This document shows positions 17,174 through 25,025 of a stretch of 64,000 bases of DNA, piece after piece. The notes below the pieces were generated by a model. That model made no database searches. It was given only the letters and a program-made list of their open reading frames with translations, and was not told where the DNA came from. The position numbers were made by a program, and so were the translations under genes. Position 1 is the first letter of the stretch. Each line of letters opens with the position of its first letter. This DNA comes from Acidobacteriota bacterium (lineage in GTDB: Bacteria; Acidobacteriota; Vicinamibacteria; Vicinamibacterales; Vicinamibacteraceae): contig JADLFL010000020.1 in assembly GCA_020845575.1 (NCBI GenBank), forward strand, positions 1 through 64,000. Direction: 5' to 3'.

Positions 17174-18511
17174 TTACACGGTCGCCGTGGCGGACGCGTC
17201 CTGGCGCGACACGTCCGCCGCACCAAAGACGCGGGTGAACAGCGTGTCGACGTGGCGCAACTGCTCGTCGAGGCTGAACGTGCGATCGATCTCCTCGCGC
17301 GTCAGCACGCCCATGATGTCGGCGTCGGCGAGCAGCAGTTCGCGGAAGTCGCGCTGCTCGTGGAACGAACGCATCGCGTTGCGCTGCACGTAGAGATACG
17401 CCTGCTCGCGCGAGAGGCCGCGGCGTGCAAGCTCGAGCAGGACCTGGCCGGAAAACACCACGCCGCGCGATCGGGCGATGTTCTCGAGCATCCGATCCGG
17501 GTACGCGACCATGCCGGTCACGATGCGCGTGAAGCGGCGGATCATGTGGTCGAGCGCCAGGAAACTGTCGGGCAGGATGACGCGCTCCACCGACGAGTGG
17601 GAGATGTCGCGCTCGTGCCACAGCGCCACGTTCTCCAGCGCGGCGAGCGCATTGGCGCGGACGATGCGCGCAAGGCCGCACACCTGTTCGCAGCCCACGG
17701 GGTTGCGCTTGTGCGGCATGGCCGACGAGCCCTTCTGGCCCTTGCCGAACGGTTCTTCGACTTCGCCGAGCTCCGTCTTCTGCAGGCCGCGGATCTCCAG
17801 CGCGAACTTCTCGAGCGACGCCGCGGTGATGGCCAGCGCCGTCATCAGTTCGGCATGCCGATCGCGCTGGATGACCTGCGTGGCGATCGGCGCGGGCGTC
17901 AGGCCCAGGCGCGCGCAGACGCCGGCTTCGATCTCCGGCGGAAGGTGCGCGAACGTGCCCACGGCACCGGAGATCTTGCCCACGCCGACGGCATCGCGCG
18001 CGCGCGTCACGCGGACGATGTCACGCTGCACCTCGGCGTACCAGAGCGCGAGCTTCAGGCCGAACGTCATTGGCTCGGCGTGCACGCCGTGCGTGCGCCC
18101 CATCATCGGCGTCCGCTTGTGCTCGAACGCGCGCGTGCGGATCGCGTCGGCGAGCGCCGCCAGGTCCACGAGGATCAGGTCGCAGGCCTCGCGCATCTGG
18201 AGCGCGAGCGCGGTGTCGACCACATCCGACGACGTGAGGCCGAAGTGGAGCCAGCGCGCGGCGGGTCCAACGTGCTCGGCCACTGCCGTCGTGAACGCGA
18301 TCACGTCGTGCTGCGTGGTCTGCTCGATCTCGTCGATGCGCGCGATGTCGAAGGTGGCCTTCTCGCGCAGTTCCTTCGCGGCATCGGCCGGCACGATGCC
18401 CGCCTCCGCCATGGTGTCGGCCGCCGCCAGCTCGACGGCGAGCCATGTCTCGAACCGGCGTTGCTCGGCCCAGATGGCGGACATGGCCGGCTGTGCGTAA
18501 CGTCGAATCAT
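17174..18511 (-). CDS. purB: Adenylosuccinate lyase
   Basis: Cleaves SAICAR to AICAR and adenylosuccinate to AMP, acting twice in purine synthesis. The 445-residue protein starts MIRRYAQPAMSAIWAEQRRF and has HFGLTSSDVVDTALALQ with the catalytic His region, GRTHGVHAEPMTFG, and the fumarase/aspartase signature GSSAMPHKRNP. Length is normal. It is the first pur gene of the operon, 42 bases after the M16 peptidase and 28 before purS. Confidence 0.97.
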   Translation of the reverse strand: MIRRYAQPAMSAIWAEQRRFETWLAVELAAADTMAEAGIVPADAAKELREKATFDIARIDEIEQTTQHDVIAFTTAVAEHVGPAARWLHFGLTSSDVVDTALALQMREACDLILVDLAALADAIRTRAFEHKRTPMMGRTHGVHAEPMTFGLKLALWYAEVQRDIVRVTRARDAVGVGKISGAVGTFAHLPPEIEAGVCARLGLTPAPIATQVIQRDRHAELMTALAITAASLEKFALEIRGLQKTELGEVEEPFGKGQKGSSAMPHKRNPVGCEQVCGLARIVRANALAALENVALWHERDISHSSVERVILPDSFLALDHMIRRFTRIVTGMVAYPDRMLENIARSRGVVFSGQVLLELARRGLSREQAYLYVQRNAMRSFHEQRDFRELLLADADIMGVLTREEIDRTFSLDEQLRHVDTLFTRVFGAADVSRQDASATATV

Positions 18512-18553
18512 CGTGTCGTCGTGCGGCTCCCGTGCCGCTGCGAGTCGTGCGGC

Positions 18554-19813
18554 CTACGCCACGGCGAGCCGCGAGAAATCGAGAGCGGCAGGGCCGCCGG
18601 GGCCGAGCACCGTCACGCCGACGGCCTCCTGCCTGAACAGGTCGCCGGCCACGCGCAGTACGTCCTCTGCGGTGACGCGCTCGATGCCGGCGATGATTTC
18701 GTCGAGCGAGACGTGCCGCCCGAAGTACATCTCCTGGCGGGCCAGGTGCGTCATGCGGCTCGACGTGCTCTCGAGGCTCAGCATGAGGCTGCCCTTCAGG
18801 TGGTCCTTGGCGCGCCGCAACTCCTCGTCGCCAATCGGATCGACGCGAAGTGTGCGCAGTTCCTGCCCGACCAGGTCCACGACCTCCGCCACGTTCTCGG
18901 CCGCGCAGCCGGCGTACACCGACAGCAGGCCCGTATCGCGATAGGAGGACGCGCCGCTGAACACTGCGTACGCAAGGCCGCGCTGTTCGCGGATGGTCTG
19001 GAAGAGCCGCGAGCTCATCGAGCCGCCCAGCACGATGTTGAGCAGGTATGACGGGTAGCGGTCGCCGTGGTCCTGCGGATAGGAGGACGTCCCGATCACG
19101 ATGTGGCTCTGCTCGAGGTCCTTGACCCGCTCGAGCTGCGGCGGGTGGATGGCAGGGGTCGTGTCGTGCCAGTCGGCGCCGGCGTCGGCCACGGACCCGA
19201 ACGCGTCCTCGACGAGCGCGCGCAGCTGCGCGTGGTCGAAGTGCCCGGCCGCAGCAACGATCAGGTTCCGACCCACATAGGCGCCGCGGAAGTACTGTTG
19301 AAGGGCGTCGCGCGTGAACCCGCTCACCGTCTCGGGCGTGCCGAGAATCGGACGTCCGAGGGGATGGTCGCGCCAGAATTCCTCGGCGAACAGCTCGTGG
19401 ACCAGATCGTCGGGGGTGTCCTCGACCATCTTGATCTCTTCGAGAATCACCTTCTTCTCGCGCTCGACCTCATCGGCGGGGAACGCCGGGTGCAGTACCA
19501 GATCCGACAGGATGTCGAAGGCCCGCGGCAGGTGCTCGTCCATCACCTTGATGTAGTAGCCGGCGTATTCCTTGGACGTGAAGGCGTCGAGGTTGCCGCC
19601 CATCGAGTCGAACTGCTGCGCGATGTCCTGCGCACTGCGGCGGTCCGTGCCCTTGAAGAGCATGTGCTCGATGAAGTGCGCGATGCCGCTCTGGTCGGCG
19701 GTCTCGTGACGCGATCCTCGCGTGAGCCACACGCCGAGGCTGACCGATCGCACGTGGGGCATCGTCTCGGTGACGAGACGGACGCCGTTCGGAAGAGTGT
19801 CGTGGACGATCAT
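18554..19813 (-). CDS. M16 family zinc peptidase (processing-peptidase type)
   Basis: A 419-residue insulinase-family peptidase. The inverted zinc motif HFIEH (H46xxEH50) is present, with the third ligand Glu in the ERE..VILEEI helix downstream. The C-terminal inactive-fold half has the typical R/Y substrate-binding segment (REQRGLAYAVFSGASSY). Length and start (MIVHDTLPNGVRLV) fit the bacterial YmxG/PqqL-like single-domain class. No signal peptide is evident. It precedes purB in the same direction and may share the operon promoter. Confidence 0.93.
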   Translation of the reverse strand: MIVHDTLPNGVRLVTETMPHVRSVSLGVWLTRGSRHETADQSGIAHFIEHMLFKGTDRRSAQDIAQQFDSMGGNLDAFTSKEYAGYYIKVMDEHLPRAFDILSDLVLHPAFPADEVEREKKVILEEIKMVEDTPDDLVHELFAEEFWRDHPLGRPILGTPETVSGFTRDALQQYFRGAYVGRNLIVAAAGHFDHAQLRALVEDAFGSVADAGADWHDTTPAIHPPQLERVKDLEQSHIVIGTSSYPQDHGDRYPSYLLNIVLGGSMSSRLFQTIREQRGLAYAVFSGASSYRDTGLLSVYAGCAAENVAEVVDLVGQELRTLRVDPIGDEELRRAKDHLKGSLMLSLESTSSRMTHLARQEMYFGRHVSLDEIIAGIERVTAEDVLRVAGDLFRQEAVGVTVLGPGGPAALDFSRLAVA

Positions 19814-19878
19814 CGTCGGGGAACCCCGACACCGCCAGCGCCAGCCGGGGTCGGGGAAATACCGATCATAGCAGGGAC

Positions 19879-19901
19879 GGCAACCGGCAACCGGCAGCCG
19901 G
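19879..19901. repeat. CCGGCAA heptamer array
   Basis: Three copies of CCGGCAA (the last CCGGCAG) in the divergent spacer between the M16 peptidase and rlmN genes. Confidence 0.8.
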
Positions 19902-19966
19902 ACACCACGAAGTGGAGCGAAGGGGCTTCATGAAGCTCCTTTGCCTGGTTCGGCGAGAATGTACGG

Positions 19967-21034
19967 GTGTCTGAACTCGACGATGCGCTCGTGGCCGCGG
20001 AGGCTCCGCCGTTGACGGACCTTGCAGGGCAGACGGCAGGTGAGCTGTCGGCGCTTGTCGTCGAGCTGGGGGGCAAGCCGTTCCAGGGGCGGCAGCTCTT
20101 CAGGTGGATCCACAAGAAGGGCGTCACCGACTTCGCGGCGATGACCGACCTGCCGAAGGGCTTGCGGGAGCGCCTCGCAGACCGGACGACGATCGGCACG
20201 CCCGCCATCGTGCGCACGGACGCCTCGTCCGACGGCACGGTGAAATTCCTGCTGCGCCTCGCCGACGGCCGGCAGATCGAATCGGTGTTCATCCCCGACA
20301 CGCCGGCGCAGACGTTCTGCATCTCCACGCAGGTGGGCTGCGCGATGAAATGCGGGTTCTGCCTCACCGGAACGATGGGATTGACGCGCCACCTCACGGC
20401 CGCCGAGATCTCCGGGCAGGTGCGCGTGCTCGCGCGGGAGCTCGGCTTCCTCGACACGCCCTTCAACATCGTCGTGATGGGCATGGGCGAGCCCCTCCAC
20501 AACTACGACGCCACGATGAAGGCGCTGGCGATTGTGGGGGCGGAAGACGGGCTGCACGTGTCGCCGCGACGCGTGACGCTGTCGACCGTCGGCGTCCTGC
20601 CAGGGCTGGAGAAGCTCGCGCGCGAGGCGTACATGCCGAACCTCGCCATCTCGCTGCACGCCACCACCGAGGAGCAGCGCGACAGGCTGGTGCCCATCAA
20701 CAGGAAGTACTCGCTGGCGCAGTTGATGGACGCGTGCCGCAACTTCCCGCTCAAGAAGCGCAGCCGGATCACGTTCGAATACGTGATGCTCGACGGCGTG
20801 AACGACACGCCGGCCGACGCGCGGCGCCTCGTGAAGCTTCTGAACGGCCTGAAGGCCAAGGTGAATCTGCTGCCCCTCAATGAGGCGGCAGGCATCCCCT
20901 ACCGGCGCCCGTCGGACGCACGCGTCGACGCCTTCGCGCAGATTCTTGCCGACGCCCACGTCACGGTGTCGGTCCGCAAGAGTCGCGGTCGCGACATCAG
21001 AGCCGCGTGTGGGCAACTCGCAGTGGACAAGTAG
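19967..21034 (+). CDS. rlmN: Dual-specificity RNA methyltransferase RlmN
   Basis: A radical SAM enzyme that methylates C2 of A2503 in 23S rRNA and A37 in some tRNAs. The 355-residue protein carries the cluster motif CAMKCGFC (Cys125, 129, 132), GMGEPLHN for SAM binding and the C-terminal Cys348 (RAACGQLA) that forms the methyl-Cys/thioester intermediate. The GTG start at 19967 gives a normal length; no strong ribosome site is visible. It lies alone between the M16 peptidase (divergent) and purD (convergent). Confidence 0.97.
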   Translation: MSELDDALVAAEAPPLTDLAGQTAGELSALVVELGGKPFQGRQLFRWIHKKGVTDFAAMTDLPKGLRERLADRTTIGTPAIVRTDASSDGTVKFLLRLADGRQIESVFIPDTPAQTFCISTQVGCAMKCGFCLTGTMGLTRHLTAAEISGQVRVLARELGFLDTPFNIVVMGMGEPLHNYDATMKALAIVGAEDGLHVSPRRVTLSTVGVLPGLEKLAREAYMPNLAISLHATTEEQRDRLVPINRKYSLAQLMDACRNFPLKKRSRITFEYVMLDGVNDTPADARRLVKLLNGLKAKVNLLPLNEAAGIPYRRPSDARVDAFAQILADAHVTVSVRKSRGRDIRAACGQLAVDK

Positions 21035-21049
21035 TTCCCCCGTCGCACG

Positions 21050-21074
21050 GGCTGTGAAGCGCGTGGCTTCAGCC
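21050..21074. terminator. Stem-loop between convergent rlmN and purD
   Basis: GGCTGTGAAGC, GCGTG, GCTTCAGCC forms a 9-bp stem with a two-base bulge. It lies 16 bases after the rlmN stop and 18 before the purD stop. No T-run is present, so it is at best a weak or Rho-assisted terminator. Confidence 0.4.
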
Positions 21075-21091
21075 TTGGCACCAGTGAAGTC

Positions 21092-22369
21092 CTACCTGGC
21101 GATGTCTCGCCGGAACTCCATGTGTTCGAAGGAGATGCGGGCGGCGGCCTCGTAGGCTCTCGCGCGGGCTGACGGCAGGTCGTGGCCCTCGCCGACGACA
21201 GTCAGCACGCGCCCGCCCGCCGTCACCACCTCGTCTGAGGCCTGCCCGCCGGAGCCTTGGCGAAGGCGGGTCCCGGCGTGAAAGACCACCACGCCGTCCA
21301 TCGCGCCGGCATCGTCCAGGCCGGAGATGGGATAGCCGGTGGTGATGGCGCCCGGGTACCCGCCTGACGCGAGCACCACGCCCACGCGCGCGCCTGTCGG
21401 CGCGGGAAGCGGCGTCTCCGGCAACCGACCCGTTGCCGCGGCCAGCAGCAGTGGGGCGAGATCGACAGGCAGCAACGGCAGGACCACCTGCGCCTCGGGG
21501 TCGCCGAACCTGACGTTGAACTCGATGACCTTCGGCCCGTCGGCCGTGAGCATCAGGCCGCAATAGAGGATGCCGGCAAACGGCGTGCCCTCGATGCGCA
21601 TGCCCGTCAGCACGGGGTCGACGATGGTCGCCATGACGCGACGAGCCATGTCCGCATCCACGAGCGGACTCGGCGCCAGCGCGCCCATGCCGCCCGTGTT
21701 CGGTCCGCGATCGCCGTCGTAGGCCCGCTTGTGATCCTGCGCCGTGGCCAGCGGCAGGGCGCATGTTCCGTCGCACAGCGCGAAGAACGACACTTCAGGG
21801 CCGACGAGGCACTCCTCCACCACGACCGTGGCGCCCGCCGCCCCGAACGTGCCGCGGCGCATCGCCGCGTCGACGGCCTCTCGCGCCTCGGCCGTCGTGG
21901 CCGCGACCGTCACGCCCTTGCCTGCCGCCAGGCCATCCGCCTTGACGACGACGGGAGCGCCGAACGCGGCGATGGCGGCGTCGGCATCCTCGGCCGTTGC
22001 GCAGATGCGCGCCTTCGCCGTCGGCACGCCGTGACGCTCCATGAACGCCTTGGAGAACGCCTTGCTGGTCTCGAGCCGGGCCGCCGCCTGCGACGGACCG
22101 AACACCGTCAACCCCGCGGCGCGGAGCGCGTCCGACACACCGGCCGCCAGGGGCTGCTCGGGTCCGACCACCGTCAGGTCGACACCGTCCTCCTTGACGA
22201 ACGCCGTGACGGCCTCCGGCGAGAGGATGTCGAGCGCGACGTTGGTGGCGCAGGCCGACGTTCCGGGGTTGCCCGGCGCGCAGATGACAGACGTGACGCC
22301 GGCTTCCCGTGCCAGTTTCCAGACGAGCGCGTGCTCGCGCCCGCCGCCGCCGAGGACCAGGACCTTCAT
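21092..22369 (-). CDS. purD: Phosphoribosylamine-glycine ligase (GAR synthetase)
   Basis: The second purine step: an ATP-grasp enzyme joining glycine to phosphoribosylamine. The 425-residue protein has MKVLVLGGGGREHALVWKL, the ATP-grasp strand PVVVKADGLAAGKGV, and NTGGMGALAPSPLVD with RFGDPEAQVVLPLL near the C-terminal third. Between HAGTRL and DEVVTAGGRVL it carries an extra RQGSGGQAS, encoded by a palindromic repeat (about 21238-21268). It is separate from the main pur operon and divergent from rpsU. Confidence 0.96.
   Translation of the reverse strand: MKVLVLGGGGREHALVWKLAREAGVTSVICAPGNPGTSACATNVALDILSPEAVTAFVKEDGVDLTVVGPEQPLAAGVSDALRAAGLTVFGPSQAAARLETSKAFSKAFMERHGVPTAKARICATAEDADAAIAAFGAPVVVKADGLAAGKGVTVAATTAEAREAVDAAMRRGTFGAAGATVVVEECLVGPEVSFFALCDGTCALPLATAQDHKRAYDGDRGPNTGGMGALAPSPLVDADMARRVMATIVDPVLTGMRIEGTPFAGILYCGLMLTADGPKVIEFNVRFGDPEAQVVLPLLPVDLAPLLLAAATGRLPETPLPAPTGARVGVVLASGGYPGAITTGYPISGLDDAGAMDGVVVFHAGTRLRQGSGGQASDEVVTAGGRVLTVVGEGHDLPSARARAYEAAARISFEHMEFRRDIAR
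21238..21272. repeat. Palindromic repeat inserted in the purD frame
   Basis: CCTGCCCGCC then GGAGCCTTGGCGA then AGGCGGG: the CCCGCC/GGCGGG arms pair. On the coding strand it reads as RLRQGSGGQAS. The reading frame is kept and typical PurD proteins have a shorter loop here (from memory of the family). Confidence 0.65.
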
Positions 22370-22421
22370 GTGCTACGCTTTCACGTTGGTTGACCGGCCC
22401 ACGGTCCACCCAATGCCATGC

Positions 22422-22433
22422 GGGAGGAGGTGA
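22422..22433 (+). promoter_or_regulatory. Ribosome binding site that fixes the rpsU start
   Basis: GGGAGGAGGTGA ends 5 bases before ATG 22439, an ideal Shine-Dalgarno sequence. It rules out the in-frame ATG at 22418, which lies upstream of it. Confidence 0.85.
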
Positions 22434-22438
22434 GTCGA

Positions 22439-22636
22439 ATGGCCGAAGTCAAGGTGCAGGAAGGTGAATCGATCGAAAGCGCCCTGCGTCGCTTCAAGCG
22501 CAAGGTGCAGCAGGAAGATATCATCAAGGACATCAAGAAACACTCGTTCTACCTGAAGCCCGGTGACAAGCGTCGCGCCAAGCAGGCCCTCGCCCGCAAG
22601 CGGAGCCGCAAGAAGCAGCGTCGCGAGACCGAGTAG
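22439..22636 (+). CDS. rpsU: Small ribosomal subunit protein bS21
   Basis: A 65-residue basic ribosomal protein of the 30S platform, involved in initiation. The family pattern is clear: VKVQEGESIESALRRFKRKVQQ, then KKHSFYLKPGDKRRAKQ and a very basic tail (ARKRSRKKQRRE). Codons are those of a highly expressed gene. It is monocistronic here, followed by hairpins and a T-run. Confidence 0.96.
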   Translation: MAEVKVQEGESIESALRRFKRKVQQEDIIKDIKKHSFYLKPGDKRRAKQALARKRSRKKQRRETE

Positions 22637-22643
22637 TTCCCCG

Positions 22644-22674
22644 GGCGGCGGCCGGATCGCGTCCGTCCGCCGCC
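22644..22674 (+). terminator. GC-rich stem-loop after rpsU
   Basis: GGCGGCGG pairs with CCGCCGCC, with an inner CGGA/TCCG extension. It sits 8 bases after the rpsU stop and may stabilise the mRNA end or act with the T-run hairpin about 60 bases on. Confidence 0.5.
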
Positions 22675-22729
22675 TGCCGTTCGCATGGTGACGCGTTCTT
22701 GACCGTGCGCTCGGCATGGTGCTACTGTC

Positions 22730-22752
22730 AGCCCTCTTGAGGGTGGCTTTTT
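22730..22752 (+). terminator. Intrinsic terminator candidate downstream of rpsU
   Basis: AGCCCTC, TTGA, GGGTGGCT followed by TTTTT: a short hairpin with one bulge and a five-base T-run, one of few T-runs in this GC-rich window. It ends the rpsU transcript before the STAS gene. Confidence 0.55.
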
Positions 22753-22775
22753 CCCTGTAATTGCAGGGAATTACA
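22751..22775 (+). promoter_or_regulatory. Two overlapping inverted repeats before the STAS gene
   Basis: TTCCCTG-TAATTG-CAGGGAA (22751-22770) and TGTAATT-GCAGGG-AATTACA (22756-22775) share bases, so as RNA only one could form at a time; as DNA they could be an operator. They lie 22-46 bases before the STAS start codon. Confidence 0.45.
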
Positions 22776-22796
22776 AACGGAAGCTGGAGAGACGCG

Positions 22797-23138
22797 ATGC
22801 AGATTGATGAACGGGTCGTCGGCGGCGTGACGATTCTGGATCTGTCGGGCAAGATGACGCTCGGCGAGGGTGACGAGCTGCTGCGCGAGAAGATCGCCAG
22901 CCTGGTCAACGCCGGCCAGAAGCACCTGCTGCTCAACCTCGAAGGCGTGCCCTACATCGACAGCGCGGGTCTCGGCGAGATGGTGCGGTCCTACACCACC
23001 GTGAGCCGGCAGGGCGGCACGCTCAAGCTGCTGAATCTCACCAAGCGCATCGAGGATCTCCTGTCGATCACCAAGTTGCTCACGGTGTTCGAGACCTTCG
23101 ACAGCGAAGCGGAAGCCATCCAGAGCTACACGGCCTAG
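22797..23138 (+). CDS. STAS domain protein (anti-sigma factor antagonist type)
   Basis: A 113-residue single STAS domain. The segment YIDSAGLGEMV carries the conserved phosphorylatable Ser (Ser56) of SpoIIAA/RsbV proteins, which release a sigma factor or regulator when unphosphorylated. GGAGA 8 bases upstream supports ATG 22797. No partner kinase (SpoIIAB/RsbW) or phosphatase is adjacent, so the partner must be elsewhere. The next gene is 52 bases downstream in the same direction. Confidence 0.92.
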   Translation: MQIDERVVGGVTILDLSGKMTLGEGDELLREKIASLVNAGQKHLLLNLEGVPYIDSAGLGEMVRSYTTVSRQGGTLKLLNLTKRIEDLLSITKLLTVFETFDSEAEAIQSYTA

Positions 23139-23190
23139 GCCGATTCCCGTCGACCGTGGGCGCGTCCCCACGCTCCACGCTCCGATTGCG

Positions 23191-24117
23191 TTGACTGCTA
23201 CGCATCCCCCCGGCACGCCGCGACCCTCCGTCGCGGCGTCGCTGTTTCTGGCGCTGCGTCCCGCGCAGTGGACCAAGAACCTGATCGTCTTCGCGGCGCT
23301 GATCTTCGGTCAGCGCCTCCTCGACGGCGAGGCGGTGCTGCGCGCCGTTGTGGCGTTTTTCGCCTTCTGCGCCCTCTCCGGTGTCGTCTACGTGATCAAC
23401 GACGTCGTCGACCGCGAGAGCGATCGGGAGCATCCCCTGAAGCGACTGCGCCCGATCGCGGCCGGCCACCTGTCGGTGGCCACGGCGCTCGTGTGCGCCG
23501 GGCTGCTGCTCGTGGCGGCACTGGCCGCCGCGGCCTGGTTGGGCCCCGCCTTCCTGACGCACGCCGCCGTGTACGTGCTCCTGCAGGTCGGCTACTCGCT
23601 GAGCCTCAAGCGGCAGGTCATCCTCGACGTGCTCTCGATTGCGCTCGGCTTCGTCGTCAGGGCGTCGGCCGGCGGCGCGGCGATCGGCGTGCCCGTGAGC
23701 CAGTGGCTGCTGGTCTGCACCATCCTCCTGGCGCTGTTCCTCGCATTGGCCAAGCGCCGGCACGAGATCACACTGCTCGGCGACGATGCCCTCAGGCACC
23801 GCGCCATCCTGGGCGAGTACACGCCATATCTCGTGGACCAGATGATCGCCGTCGTGACGGCGTCCACGTTGATGGCGTACGCCTTCTACACCGTGAGCAG
23901 CGATACCGTGGAGCGCTTCGACACGCCGTGGCTGGGACTCACGTTGCCGTTCCCCCTGTACGGGATCTTCCGGTACCTTTACCTGGTCCATCGCCGCAGC
24001 CAGGGTGGCAGTCCGAGCGAATTGCTGCTCGCCGACCGCCCGCTGCTGCTGTGCGTGGCCCTCTGGGGCGCGACGACTGTCGCGCTGATCTACCATCCGT
24101 GGGCACTCGCCCGATGA
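23191..24117 (+). CDS. UbiA-family prenyltransferase (decaprenyl-phosphate phosphoribosyltransferase-like)
   Basis: A 308-residue integral membrane protein with about eight helices. The first aspartate-rich motif is NDVVDRESD (Asn70, Asp71, 74, 78), followed by HPLKRLRPIAAG as in decaprenylphosphoryl-5-phosphoribose synthases (Rv3806c type). These move phosphoribose onto a polyprenyl phosphate. The motif LRPAQWTKNLIVFAAL at the N-terminus is also characteristic of that branch rather than of quinone UbiA. The TTG start at 23191 is the only suitable start. Leading a glycosyltransferase cluster, it may supply a lipid-linked pentose donor; that role is inferred. Confidence 0.85.
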   Translation: MTATHPPGTPRPSVAASLFLALRPAQWTKNLIVFAALIFGQRLLDGEAVLRAVVAFFAFCALSGVVYVINDVVDRESDREHPLKRLRPIAAGHLSVATALVCAGLLLVAALAAAAWLGPAFLTHAAVYVLLQVGYSLSLKRQVILDVLSIALGFVVRASAGGAAIGVPVSQWLLVCTILLALFLALAKRRHEITLLGDDALRHRAILGEYTPYLVDQMIAVVTASTLMAYAFYTVSSDTVERFDTPWLGLTLPFPLYGIFRYLYLVHRRSQGGSPSELLLADRPLLLCVALWGATTVALIYHPWALAR

Positions 24118-24167
24118 GCCGCCACGCCGGCGCCCATCGGGGCGAGGTGTCCTGAGCGTCACCTGCC

Positions 24168-25025
24168 ATGCCCGAGTTTTCCGTGCGCGCCGATTCAGTG
24201 AACGTCGAGGACATCATGCGGCAGATCCGCGCCCGCGTGAAGGAGAAGCGCGGCGCCGACTACACCGAAGACGAGATCAAGGAGCTCGCCGCCGTCAAGC
24301 TGGAACGGTTCCTCGATCCCCTGGCCGTGCGATCGGGCCTGCTCGAGGAATACCGGAACCAGCGCGGCGTGACGACGCTGCTCGACATCGAACCCGCGCC
24401 CGACCAGTACGGGTTCGACGAGGAGTCGATCTACGAGTCGTCGCGCGGCGCGGCGGGCCGGATGCTGCGCACGCTGCGCAAGCTGCTGAACCCGCTCCTG
24501 AAGATGTTCTTCAACCCGAATCCCGTGATTCGCGTGCTGAACATGCAGACCGCCCTGAACGGTTACTACTCACGATCGATCGCGCGCGTGAGCAGCCGCG
24601 AGGCGCTGAATTTCGAGGTGCTCAACAACCTCGTCGTGGAGCTCACGAGGCTCAGCATCGAGAACCGCAACCTCAAGATGCGGGTCGAATCGCTCAACAC
24701 GCGCCTGGACTTCTCCGAACGCCGCGCGCGCGCCCTCGAAGGCGTGGTGCAGTACAAGGCGGGCGCTTCGCCCGTCTCGCTCACCACGCTCGATCCCGTC
24801 GACGACGCGAGCCTTGCGCCCGAGGATGCCGACAAGGTCGGCCGGCGGCGCCGACGGCGGCGGGGGCGCCGGCGTGGGCCCGGCGGCGACGGCGGTGGCG
24901 AGGGGAGCGCTGCCGGAGGGGGCGGCGAGAGTCAGGCCGACGAGGGCGGGGCGGCGCGCGATGACGCTCCGCGTGCCGAGACTCCGTCTGCGGGCGCCGG
25001 CGGCGCCGATCCCGTCGCGCCGTGA
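24168..25025 (+). CDS. Coiled-coil protein of unknown function with an Arg-rich tail
   Basis: A 285-residue protein of no family I can name. Residues 1-60 resemble small charged helices (NVEDIMRQIRARVKEKRG). The middle holds an amphipathic stretch (MLRTLRKLLNPLLKMFFNPNP), then a coiled coil (NNLVVELTRLSIENRNLKMRVESLNTRL). The tail is Arg-rich ([16 protein letters not shown]), then Gly/Ala/Glu-rich and probably disordered. The stop overlaps the next glycosyltransferase start by four bases, so the two are coupled. Similar helical proteins often accompany polysaccharide clusters; a scaffold or membrane-associated partner of the glycosyltransferases is a guess. Confidence 0.7.
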   Translation: MPEFSVRADSVNVEDIMRQIRARVKEKRGADYTEDEIKELAAVKLERFLDPLAVRSGLLEEYRNQRGVTTLLDIEPAPDQYGFDEESIYESSRGAAGRMLRTLRKLLNPLLKMFFNPNPVIRVLNMQTALNGYYSRSIARVSSREALNFEVLNNLVVELTRLSIENRNLKMRVESLNTRLDFSERRARALEGVVQYKAGASPVSLTTLDPVDDASLAPEDADKVGRRRRRRRGRRRGPGGDGGGEGSAAGGGGESQADEGGAARDDAPRAETPSAGAGGADPVAP

